DNA of 6,020 bases from an uncultured Clostridia bacterium (GTDB lineage Bacteria; Bacillota; Clostridia; Oscillospirales; Oscillospiraceae). The first letter of the stretch is position 1; every line of letters starts with the position of its first letter. Positions 1-5,985 of the stretch are shown here, one piece after another. The stretch lies in NCBI GenBank assembly GCA_947176425.1, contig CAMWQV010000143.1, positions 1 through 6,020 of the forward strand. The letters are read 5' to 3'. The notes under the pieces were generated by a model. It was not told the DNA's origin. It did no database searches and saw only the letters and a list, made by a program, of their open reading frames with translations. A program made the position numbers and the translations under genes.

Positions 1-39
1 TGTGGCGTTTGTGTTATCAATTGGCTTACCGCTTCACAT
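1..39. other. Possible insertion or rearrangement junction at the left edge
   Basis: The FHA reading frame is normal up to about position 39 and then meets TGTGAAGCGG on the minus strand, which begins with the TGTG that also creates the stop codon. The other two frames give no FHA-like residues. Facing outward from this segment are TGTG...GCG-like ends at both 1-7 and 30-38, an imperfect match. A mobile-element end is one explanation, but only 39 bases are visible and no transposase is present, so family and boundary cannot be assigned. Confidence 0.3.
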
Positions 40-669
40 CTGGGTCTGGGGATTGTACTGGATCTTGCAGTGGTTGCGGCTGATTCCCGGACAACCGCGC
101 GGAAAAACAAAGTCGCAGGATGCCGGGTCCGTGCCCAACATGGAGCCTTGCGGCGCGATGGGAAAAGCGCGGCCGGCGAACTGTCCCGAGATACCGATAA
201 TTTGAGGATTCATACTGCTGTTTCCTTTCATGGATTCGCTGTGGAGCTGGGGCTGTGGTTGCGGTTGGGGAGATGGCTGCTGGTAGACCTCCCGGCTGCT
301 GGCAACAAAGGTATGAGCCATACGGTCGTGAAGTGTCTTTCCCTCCCCATCGAAAAACCCGATCAGAAAGCCGATGCCCAGACAGGCACCCGAGATAAGA
401 CGGCCCAGGGACCGCAAAAACGCCGTTCCGTAGCTCAGCGGCATCCCGCTCTCGTCCACTACAATAAGTCCGCATATCCGTTTCCCCAAGGAGGCGCTCA
501 TGGAGCTGCCCTCGCAGAAACCAAAGTAGAGGAGGCTCAAGAAGGGGACAGCCAGCAGATACAGCTCCCAGGACACCCAGGCAATCAGCCCTGCGATTAC
601 ATTGATGATGATATTATCCAGAAAGAACGCGCCAATACGCGCACCCATGGAACCTTTTTGTTGATACAT
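34..669 (-). CDS. RDD-family membrane protein with truncated C-terminal FHA domain
   Basis: A 211-residue product. Residues about 8-125 are an RDD domain, named for conserved Arg and Asp residues: R11 and D18 in R-I-G-A-F-F-L-D, and D115 in H-D-R-M-A-H-T. Hydrophobic segments lie at about 20-34, 36-52 and 92-107. RDD proteins are poorly defined membrane proteins; some are linked to transport. A Q-P-x-P linker (131-141) leads to an FHA domain from about 156, with the S197-R-N-H200 segment. The Arg of the G-R pair is replaced by T180. The reading frame then ends at TGA (34-36), 11 residues after H200. Compared with the protease FHA domain, the last four or so strands, about 50 residues, are missing, so this FHA domain should not fold fully. 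No frame in the last 33 bases resumes an FHA pattern. The gene may be a pseudogene in its 3' end, interrupted by an insertion. The RDD part looks intact. Confidence 0.8.
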   Translation of the reverse strand: MYQQKGSMGARIGAFFLDNIIINVIAGLIAWVSWELYLLAVPFLSLLYFGFCEGSSMSASLGKRICGLIVVDESGMPLSYGTAFLRSLGRLISGACLGIGFLIGFFDGEGKTLHDRMAHTFVASSREVYQQPSPQPQPQPQLHSESMKGNSSMNPQIIGISGQFAGRAFPIAPQGSMLGTDPASCDFVFPRGCPGISRNHCKIQYNPQTQM

Positions 670-676
670 ATGCAGA

Positions 677-682
677 CCTCCC
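677..682 (-). promoter_or_regulatory. Ribosome binding site of the RDD-FHA gene
   Basis: The minus strand reads GGGAGG, overlapping the TAG stop of the VWA gene, with 7 nt before the ATG at 667-669. It supports this start over the internal Met at residue 8 and implies coupled translation with the gene upstream. Confidence 0.7.
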
Positions 683-2184
683 TAGAATTTCAGGCGGAAA
701 CGAACCGAACCAATGGATATTTCCTCTCCGCTTCTCAAACGGTTAGCATCATGAAGCCGCATCCCGCCCAGGGCTGTGCCCTGCCGAGAACCGAGATCCT
801 CAATGTAGACCATGCCATCTCGCAGGAAAATCCTGGAATTTCGCCGCGAGACATCCTTATCCCGCCACGGGATGCCGCATTGAGCGCCCCGGCCCACGAT
901 CAGCTCATCCACCAGGTATAGCTCGCTTTCTCCGGCATAGTTGCCATAGACAACCTCCAGGCGCATAGGGATACTGCCCTTGGGACGCTCTCCACCAGGT
1001 TTCCGTTTCTTCCAGAGAAACAAAAGTGCGGTGAGCAGCACTGCACAGGCCGCACCGCCGATGGCCCATACTGCCCCAGGAACTCCGGATTTCTCGTCAG
1101 ATGAGCCATCGGAATCATCTGCAATGTCAAGATTTTCAGAATCCTTTTGATCCGCAGAGTCCTTGGGAGTTTCAGAATTTTGGGAATTTCCAGAGCCGTC
1201 AGAAATTTCAGGACGAACCGGATCAACGGAATTTTCGATAGCTTCTGTTTCCTCATCTGGGCTGTCAAAAACCGGCACATCCGCCATATCTATAACCAAA
1301 CTGCGAGTGCTTCCGTCCTCCCAAGAGAAACTTATCTCTGCGCTGTCACTATACCGTGAGTCGCCGTCCTGCGGGTCCCATGTAAAGCCTACGGCGCACA
1401 GATTGTTGACGAATGCCGCCATTTCGGCCGCTCGGGCTCCGGCTTTGCTTACGCTGCTCGCTGTTGTGTGAAGACCACGTCCAAGCGTCTCCAAGGTGCC
1501 CATAGCCGCTACGGAGTCCTTTGAACGGGTAGACAGGCCGAAGGTGTGAACCAGCACGGACGTCTCCTCCATCAGCTGTGCCGCCACCTCGTCTATCGCG
1601 GGGCTGTCTTCACTGTCTTTCGGTATGCCGTCGGTGATTACCACCAGATTTACCAGCTCACCTGAGTTTCTCGACCAGCTGTCGGACAGATAAGCAGTGG
1701 CATCCAAAATGCCTTGGGACAGATCCGTCCGCTGCGCCGTATAACTGATTTGAGCTGCGGCTGTGGCGACACTGTCCTCCCCATCATCCTCGTCCCACAC
1801 CAGAGAGAACGTCTCGCCAAAGGTGGCCAGGGCGAAGTGTGCGCCAGTACCATCCTTCTCTGCCAGGGCCTCTGTGAAAGCTGTCACCTGTTTCCCAAGT
1901 TTCGCCATAGAGGTGGAGCAATCCACCAAAAGGAGGTAGACCACCGGCAGGCCGCTCTCCGACAGTTTGGCCGGTGGCTGGGTCAGCGGCATAGACAACA
2001 TGCCTGTTTGGAGCTTCGCCGACATTGGAGGCGATAGCCCTTCGTCCAAAACGGCAAAACCGCAGAATCGGTCCCCTTGGCGGAAAGCCGCCGCCAGGGA
2101 CGCTTCCTCCGCTGCCAAAGCAGTTCCAGGCAGCAGCCACAAAGCCAGCAGAAGGGGCAGCAGATGTTTACAGATTTTTTTCAT
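682..2184 (-). CDS. Membrane-anchored von Willebrand A domain protein with cytoplasmic FHA domain
   Basis: A 500-residue protein built like the protease upstream. A signal peptide (1-24, M-K-K start, A-L-A-A end) precedes an extracytoplasmic VWA domain (about 78-265). Its metal-ion-dependent adhesion site is intact: D88-C-S90-T-S92, a Thr at 153, and D185 in I-T-D-G. A region to about residue 303 may be a small beta domain. Next come an Asp/Ser/Glu-rich linker (about 304-367), a membrane helix (371-391) and the basic stop-transfer K-K-R-K (392-395). The FHA domain fills 407-500 with G431-R432 and S446-R447, but the usual His is N449 and the usual N-G is Q468-G469. VWA domains bind protein ligands through a metal ion, so this is probably an external adhesion or assembly module controlled by, or reporting to, cytoplasmic phosphothreonine (inference). 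The gene begins 33 nt after the PP2C gene; GGAG lies 8 nt before its ATG. Confidence 0.9.
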   Translation of the reverse strand: MKKICKHLLPLLLALWLLPGTALAAEEASLAAAFRQGDRFCGFAVLDEGLSPPMSAKLQTGMLSMPLTQPPAKLSESGLPVVYLLLVDCSTSMAKLGKQVTAFTEALAEKDGTGAHFALATFGETFSLVWDEDDGEDSVATAAAQISYTAQRTDLSQGILDATAYLSDSWSRNSGELVNLVVITDGIPKDSEDSPAIDEVAAQLMEETSVLVHTFGLSTRSKDSVAAMGTLETLGRGLHTTASSVSKAGARAAEMAAFVNNLCAVGFTWDPQDGDSRYSDSAEISFSWEDGSTRSLVIDMADVPVFDSPDEETEAIENSVDPVRPEISDGSGNSQNSETPKDSADQKDSENLDIADDSDGSSDEKSGVPGAVWAIGGAACAVLLTALLFLWKKRKPGGERPKGSIPMRLEVVYGNYAGESELYLVDELIVGRGAQCGIPWRDKDVSRRNSRIFLRDGMVYIEDLGSRQGTALGGMRLHDANRLRSGEEISIGSVRFRLKF

Positions 2185-2199
2185 ATTGGATTCTCCAAT
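2185..2199 (-). promoter_or_regulatory. Small hairpin covering the ribosome site of the VWA-FHA gene
   Basis: On the minus strand ATTGGA-GAA-TCCAAT forms a perfect 6-bp stem with a 3-nt loop directly before the ATG at 2182-2184. The Shine-Dalgarno core GGAG (2193-2196) lies in the stem and loop, so folding would hide it. Only two of the six pairs are G-C, so the structure is weak. It sits in the longest gap of the block (33 nt) and might lower or tune translation of this gene relative to its neighbours. Confidence 0.4.
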
Positions 2200-2217
2200 C
2201 TACACAGAAAACCAGAG

Positions 2218-2958
2218 TCAGCGGACGAAGACCGTCAAGAGTGTTAGGTTATCGTTTCCCGGCCGCATACGGGGCAGCGCCCTTACCAGCATCAGCTCCG
2301 CCCACGTTTCCGGCGTATCCGCCTTGAGAAAATCAATTAGTATCTCGTCATCAAAGAGATACTCCCAAAAGCCATCGGAGCAGAGGAGAAACGCATCCCC
2401 AGGACATATGCGGCCGCCCTCTGGCTCTCCGGACTCAGGAAGACAACGATTCTCATCCCCCACCACCCGAAGCAGGCTGGACCGGTCCTCGTCAAAGTTA
2501 ATTGCCTCTCGTGTAATCTCCCCGGCCAAATATTTTTTATAGGTCACGGAGTGATCCTGTGTAACCTTTACCGTCTGTCCTCCGCACAGATGATAAAGCC
2601 GGGAGTCCCCCACATGGACCCATGCGGCCAGACCATCCTTCAGAACCAACGCCACCACGGTACTCTTCATCGCATTCCGTTTTTTCGTCTGAGCTGCTAA
2701 CAAGGTCTGATTAGCGGTCCGGATACTCTCCTCCAGCCACTGGCGGCAGTCCACGGCGGCCAACTCTCCGCCCTCCGCCTCCCAAGCCGCAAGCACTGAT
2801 TCCACCACAATCGCCGAAGCCTGTTCGCCGCCCATGTGCCCGCCCAGGCCATCGGCCAGTAAAAAGATGCCCTCACCACCATTCATACGGTAGTCCGCGC
2901 TATCCTCATTGCAGGAACGGCCCCCGGCGTTGGTGTATAGATATGCTTTCAGTTCCAC
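2218..2958 (-). CDS. PP2C-family Ser/Thr protein phosphatase (second of two), GTG start
   Basis: A 246-residue cytoplasmic PP2C enzyme close to the minimal bacterial form. Motifs in order: S-C-N-E-D-S with D19, A-D-G-L-G-G-H with D36, K-S-T (98-100), V-G-D-S-R with D118, Q-D-H-S (134-137), C-S-D-G-F-W-E with D195, and G-N-D-N-L-T with D236. All metal-binding aspartates are present. It resembles PrpC/Stp-type enzymes more than the first phosphatase of the block does, and the two differ widely outside the motifs, so they do not look like a recent duplication. The start codon is GTG (2956-2958), with GGAG 7 nt upstream inside the last codons of the protease gene; only 4 nt separate the genes. 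No ATG gives a complete domain. It likely reverses phosphorylation by the kinase serving the FHA proteins here. Confidence 0.93.
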   Translation of the reverse strand: MELKAYLYTNAGGRSCNEDSADYRMNGGEGIFLLADGLGGHMGGEQASAIVVESVLAAWEAEGGELAAVDCRQWLEESIRTANQTLLAAQTKKRNAMKSTVVALVLKDGLAAWVHVGDSRLYHLCGGQTVKVTQDHSVTYKKYLAGEITREAINFDEDRSSLLRVVGDENRCLPESGEPEGGRICPGDAFLLCSDGFWEYLFDDEILIDFLKADTPETWAELMLVRALPRMRPGNDNLTLLTVFVR

Positions 2959-2962
2959 GCAC

Positions 2963-4396
2963 TCACTCCAGTTCTACGCGCAGGGCGTTGTCCCGTTCTC
3001 CTAGGTAAAAGGTGTCGCCGGGCCGCAGGCGGACGGACACGCCGGGAGTCAGTTGCTGGCCGTTGGACAGGAAAGTTCCGTATGTAGAACGCAGATCGGT
3101 CAGCAGGAACTCCCCCGACTGGGTATCCCAAGACACTGAGCAGTGGCGCGCACTGATGCCCGGTGTGCCGCTCTGGAATACAATCTGGCAGTCGGGCATG
3201 GACCGTCCGATCAGGATGCTCCGGCCCTCCAACGGCACCTGCATCCCGCCATGCTGATGGCTCATGGAGCGTACTGACGGTGAGCGAACCGGCGGAACCG
3301 GTGGAACTGGCGGAACCGGTATGGGCTGCGGGGGCTTCTTTTTCTTGCCAGACGCTATGGCCACGGCTGTAATGATGACAATGAGCAGGACCGCTGCTGC
3401 CGCAATGACAACCCATTTCAGCCAGGGAGTCGGCGTAGGCGCGGGGTCATAGATGTCGTAGGAAATATTGAGCTTGTCCAGCATACGCATGACGTACTCG
3501 CTCTCTACTGCGGCATAGTTGGCGGTCTGGCTGGCGTTATCCACGTTGTTTAGGTTAAAAGAGAAAGTGTTGACGCCCACCACCGCGCCGTTCCCTGTTA
3601 CCAGAGGTCCGCCGGAATTGCCCGGATTAATTTGTGCGTTGTGTTGGATGATGCGGCAGTATTCGCTGCTATAATCGGCGAAGCGGTTTACCGTCCCGCT
3701 GGTGGCCGTACAGCTCTTCACCGAGCCAGCGTAAAAAACGTCTACGGAGTCCGTGTTTTCATACCGCACCATACCGGAGGCATCCGCGCTGGTGGGGAAA
3801 CCTAGGGCGTAGACCGCCCCGCTGACACCGATGCCGTCCTCTGCTGCCAGCAATGGCAGCGCTATGCGCTTTTCCACTGGGTCCTCCGTGCGCAACACTG
3901 CCAGGTCCGGTTCATCCGTGCCGTTGCGATGAACCACCGTGCAGGGGACCGCCCGGCTGGTATCAAGACCGGTGGCAGAGGAATAGGCGTTGTCATCCAA
4001 CAAAAGATAGACGCGGATCAGCGTGAGCGGAACGGTATAGACCGTATTGTCCTGGTCACCGAGGTCCAAGTCGTACCATAGCCGGAGCGCCTTCGCAGTG
4101 ATGGAGGTAACCGCCTCCTGCTCCAATACATGGCGGTTCGTCACAAAAGTGTTCGTGGGTTCCCCCGATGTCCCCACACCGAAGGCCGAGCCGACAGTGT
4201 AGGACTGGAACCCACGGACAGTCAGATACTCGCCCAGGTCGCCTCCCCGGCACTCGTATACGCACAGCACACGGACTACGCCGCTGCGCGCTGCATCCAC
4301 CGCGTTTCCACCATCCGTGGCCGCCAGTGCGCCGCTTGAGAGGGTCAACATCACGAACACAGCCAGCAACATCCATGACAGTACTTTTTTTTCCAT
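2963..4396 (-). CDS. Membrane-anchored trypsin-like serine protease with cytoplasmic FHA domain
   Basis: A 477-residue protein with three parts. A signal peptide (about 1-26: M-E-K-K, hydrophobic core, A-L-A-A) precedes an extracytoplasmic trypsin-like domain (about 35-310). This carries the catalytic triad H89 (T-N-R-H-V), D164 (D-L-A-V-L) and S261 (G-N-S-G-G-P), as in HtrA/DegP proteases, but no PDZ domain follows. Residues 327-349 form one membrane helix, then K-K-K-K (351-354) marks the cytoplasmic side. A P-V-P-P repeat linker (359-370) leads to a C-terminal FHA domain (about 385-477) with G397-R398, S415-x-x-H418 and G440-T441. The predicted layout puts the protease outside and the phosphothreonine reader inside, so cytoplasmic phosphorylation could recruit or control it (inference). 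About 70 residues separate H89 from D164, a long insertion. The protein contains five cysteines in its external part; pairing is unknown. The start was chosen from the ribosome site and signal peptide. Confidence 0.9.
   Translation of the reverse strand: MEKKVLSWMLLAVFVMLTLSSGALAATDGGNAVDAARSGVVRVLCVYECRGGDLGEYLTVRGFQSYTVGSAFGVGTSGEPTNTFVTNRHVLEQEAVTSITAKALRLWYDLDLGDQDNTVYTVPLTLIRVYLLLDDNAYSSATGLDTSRAVPCTVVHRNGTDEPDLAVLRTEDPVEKRIALPLLAAEDGIGVSGAVYALGFPTSADASGMVRYENTDSVDVFYAGSVKSCTATSGTVNRFADYSSEYCRIIQHNAQINPGNSGGPLVTGNGAVVGVNTFSFNLNNVDNASQTANYAAVESEYVMRMLDKLNISYDIYDPAPTPTPWLKWVVIAAAAVLLIVIITAVAIASGKKKKPPQPIPVPPVPPVPPVRSPSVRSMSHQHGGMQVPLEGRSILIGRSMPDCQIVFQSGTPGISARHCSVSWDTQSGEFLLTDLRSTYGTFLSNGQQLTPGVSVRLRPGDTFYLGERDNALRVELE
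3286..3321. repeat. Four 9-bp tandem repeats encoding the P-V-P linker
   Basis: Four consecutive 9-bp units of the form GAACCGGCG, with one or two changes each, occupy this stretch. Because 9 bp equals three codons the repeat stays in frame and encodes the P-V-P-P-V-P-P-V-P-P-V linker between the membrane helix and FHA domain of the protease. Copy number could vary without breaking the frame, which would change linker length. Confidence 0.7.
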
Positions 4397-4402
4397 AATT
4401 TT

Positions 4403-4408
4403 CTCCCT
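4403..4408 (-). promoter_or_regulatory. Ribosome binding site that fixes the protease-FHA start
   Basis: The minus strand reads AGGGAG, 6 nt before the ATG at 4394-4396. It sits in the 14-nt gap after the PP2C stop. The open frame continues upstream to 4576, but that extension runs over the phosphatase gene and lacks signal-peptide character. The next product begins with M-E-K-K followed by a hydrophobic core, so this internal ATG is the real start. Confidence 0.75.
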
Positions 4409-4410
4409 AT

Positions 4411-5229
4411 TCAATACCCGCACATTATAACCAGCGCGGTATAGTTGTCCTGATGCCTGCGCCCCATAGCCTGGATGTGCCCATCCAGCATCGTGCAGGC
4501 CCGAGCGGGATCCTCTGTCTCCAAACACGCTAAAATAGCGGCCTGGTCTAATACTCCCCCTACGCCATCGGAACAAAGCAATAGCTTGTCGCCGTTTTGC
4601 AGAAGCAGGGGGCGAAGGCTCAGATCTACCTCCTCCACCCTCTCCTTGCCCAGAAACTGGCTGAGACGGTGGCCGTCCGGGTCCGCGTTGGCCTCTGCGG
4701 GGTCCAACCGTCCGGCACGGACTGTCTCCCGATAAAGCTGTGTACGATAATTATGTTCCTGATTCAGACGGTAGAGGCCCCTGCCGCGCTTCAGGTAGAG
4801 GAAGCTGTCCCCCACACAGGCCCAATAAAGGGCTTCTCGGAAAAAGAGACAAGCCACCAGCGTGGTGCCGCCCGCCCCACGGAAATTGTTATACAGTCTG
4901 TCAGATGTCTCCAGCACGCAACGGTGGAGCTGTCTGGGCAGACTGCCCTCCCTGTCCATGCTGTTGAACCAAGCCAACAGCTCTGCCACAGCACCCTCGC
5001 TGACCCGTTTGCCGTCCTCCATACCACCCATGCCGTCTGCCACCACCGCCAGCAGGCCCCTGCGGCGGATTTCTGTGACATCCATAGCGTTCGCGAATGC
5101 GAAGGAATCCTCCTGCCGCTCCCGAGTCCCTAGCCCCTGAAGGTTTCCTACCTGATAGGAGAGGAGCCGGGGCGGGGACGGCACGGGGCGCTCCGGTCTG
5201 CGCCGGAACAGTCCGTTAAGGTCTATCAT
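4411..5229 (-). CDS. PP2C-family Ser/Thr protein phosphatase (first of two)
   Basis: A cytoplasmic metal-dependent phosphatase of 272 residues, within the usual size of bacterial PP2C enzymes. The family motifs appear in order: R-Q-E-D-S with D41, A-D-G-M-G-G with D65, G-G-T-T (120-123), V-G-D-S with D141, C-S-D-G-V with D221, and D-N-Y-T with D261. The aspartates that hold the two metal ions are therefore all present and the enzyme should be active. A basic, proline-rich tail (about residues 1-25, with R-R-R at 9-11) precedes the catalytic domain and is not part of it; it may be a docking segment (inference). Such enzymes remove phosphate from Thr/Ser placed by eukaryotic-type kinases. The gene overlaps the FHA gene by 4 nt and is followed after 14 nt by the protease-FHA gene, so its targets are plausibly these FHA proteins or their kinase. 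Confidence 0.93.
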   Translation of the reverse strand: MIDLNGLFRRRPERPVPSPPRLLSYQVGNLQGLGTRERQEDSFAFANAMDVTEIRRRGLLAVVADGMGGMEDGKRVSEGAVAELLAWFNSMDREGSLPRQLHRCVLETSDRLYNNFRGAGGTTLVACLFFREALYWACVGDSFLYLKRGRGLYRLNQEHNYRTQLYRETVRAGRLDPAEANADPDGHRLSQFLGKERVEEVDLSLRPLLLQNGDKLLLCSDGVGGVLDQAAILACLETEDPARACTMLDGHIQAMGRRHQDNYTALVIMCGY

Positions 5230-5945
5230 TTGCCGTCCTCGCTATGCACAATGCCGTCTGTCCAATTAAAAAGGGCGGAACACAAGGGGATAAAGACCAG
5301 CCTTGTCTCGCCGAATTCCAGCACATCATAGGGACTGAGCTGAGTGGGTACATACACCACCTGATCGTTGAGATAAATGGGATTTTTACTTTCGGCGGGA
5401 ATCAGATGGAATGTGTTGTGCTTCGACTCATAGCCTAGCCGTGCGTGGTTCTCATTGGAGATGCTCTGATCTCCCTTGATGCACACGTCCATTTCCTCGC
5501 TGCGGCCAATGGAGTTGATTCTGGCCATGAGCCGATAATCCCGGCCCTTGTCCACACCATCAATACACACCAACCAGCCTACCACCGGCTCCAAGCCCAT
5601 CTTCTTTTGCATCATGCCCACAGTGTGCTGCTTCTCGTCCACTCGTTTTCCTTGGGGGGAGGGGTATCCCACAGGCGGTCGGGTAACATCGCCGTCCCAA
5701 GCCGCCTGACCCGCTGAGGCGGTTGGACCGTAGCCATTCAGCGGTGCGGTTTTGTCCGCACCATAGGCCGCCGACGGTCCGTAGCCACCGCCTATCGGCG
5801 CAGTCTTGTCCTCGCTGTAGGCAGCCTGTCCATGACTGCCACCTGGACCGAAGTTGATGATGGGTTGGGCGCTATTACAGTAGGGACAGGATGGATAGAG
5901 GTCCGAGTCGTAGATATGTCCGTGCCCGCATTCAGTCGTTGCCAT
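5226..5945 (-). CDS. Zinc-ribbon and FHA domain protein with DKTxP linker motifs
   Basis: A soluble 239-residue protein with no signal peptide or membrane helix. Residues 6-23 form a probable zinc ribbon: C6, H10 and the C20-P-Y-C23 knuckle. Residues 31-120 are a Gly/Ala/Pro-rich linker with three related Thr motifs, DKTAP (46-50), DKTAP (64-68) and DVTRP (86-90). Residues about 124-222 form an FHA domain, with the G-R pair at 147-148, an S-N-E-N-H segment ending at H167, and N188/N193 near the ligand loop. FHA domains bind phosphothreonine. Mycobacterial GarA shows that an N-terminal Thr can be phosphorylated and then bound by its own FHA domain, so the linker Thr residues are candidate phosphorylation sites (inference). 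The final codon overlaps the next start by ATGA, implying coupled expression with the PP2C gene. The protein is likely a cytoplasmic adaptor of the phospho-network; partners are unknown. Confidence 0.85.
   Translation of the reverse strand: MATTECGHGHIYDSDLYPSCPYCNSAQPIINFGPGGSHGQAAYSEDKTAPIGGGYGPSAAYGADKTAPLNGYGPTASAGQAAWDGDVTRPPVGYPSPQGKRVDEKQHTVGMMQKKMGLEPVVGWLVCIDGVDKGRDYRLMARINSIGRSEEMDVCIKGDQSISNENHARLGYESKHNTFHLIPAESKNPIYLNDQVVYVPTQLSPYDVLEFGETRLVFIPLCSALFNWTDGIVHSEDGK
5236..5240 (-). promoter_or_regulatory. Ribosome binding site of the first PP2C gene, inside the upstream CDS
   Basis: The minus strand reads GAGGA, 6 nt before the ATG at 5227-5229, and lies within the last codons of the FHA gene. 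With the ATGA stop/start overlap it suggests reinitiation, so the two proteins are probably made in similar amounts. Confidence 0.6.
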
Positions 5946-5952
5946 ATGTAGT

Positions 5953-5959
5953 CCTCCTT
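5953..5959 (-). promoter_or_regulatory. Strong ribosome binding site of the first gene
   Basis: The minus strand reads AAGGAGG with 7 nt before the ATG at 5943-5945. This near-perfect Shine-Dalgarno sequence fixes the start of the zinc-ribbon/FHA gene and is the strongest ribosome site in the block. Confidence 0.8.
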
Positions 5960-5973
5960 TTTATGTGGATTCC

Positions 5974-5979
5974 ATTCAA
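5974..5979 (-). promoter_or_regulatory. Candidate -10 box of operon promoter
   Basis: The minus strand reads TTGAAT, 17 nt downstream of a perfect TTGACA. It keeps the first T and the final AAT of the -10 consensus but lacks the conserved A at position 2, so the promoter would probably be of moderate strength or need an activator. Transcription would start around 5965-5968, giving a short leader that contains the ribosome site of the first gene. Confidence 0.4.
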
Positions 5980-5985
5980 ATTGTG

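Noticed and set aside
34..36. TGA read through as selenocysteine or Trp to complete the RDD-FHA domain
   Set aside because: The residues that would follow (S-G-K-P-I-D-N-T-N-A-T) do not resemble the expected FHA strands, and no selenocysteine-type hairpin is evident in the short sequence after it.
1..38. Group II intron 5' end at the FHA break
   Set aside because: The bases after the break read GTGAAG rather than the usual GTGYG, and too little sequence is visible to see intron structure.
70..921. Long plus-strand open frame of 283 codons opposite the RDD and VWA genes
   Set aside because: It spans the stop/start junction of two well-supported minus-strand genes and its product shows no recognisable domain or convincing ribosome site. 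It is an antisense shadow in GC-rich DNA.
1081..1275. AT-richer, repetitive-looking stretch in the VWA gene as an inserted segment
   Set aside because: It stays in frame and encodes an Asp/Ser/Glu-rich linker just outside the membrane helix; acidic codon choice explains the composition.
1967..2542. Plus-strand open frame of 191 codons opposite the VWA and second PP2C genes
   Set aside because: The product is Ser/Arg-rich low-complexity sequence with no family motif, and it crosses the junction between two good genes on the other strand.
4397..4576. A 60-residue N-terminal extension of the protease-FHA frame
   Set aside because: It lies entirely over the PP2C coding region or the short gap, encodes no signal-peptide-like sequence, and the ATG at 4396 has its own ribosome site followed by a clear signal peptide.
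4597..5133. Plus-strand open frame of 178 codons opposite the first PP2C gene
   Set aside because: It lies fully inside a phosphatase gene with all catalytic motifs and has no domain of its own.
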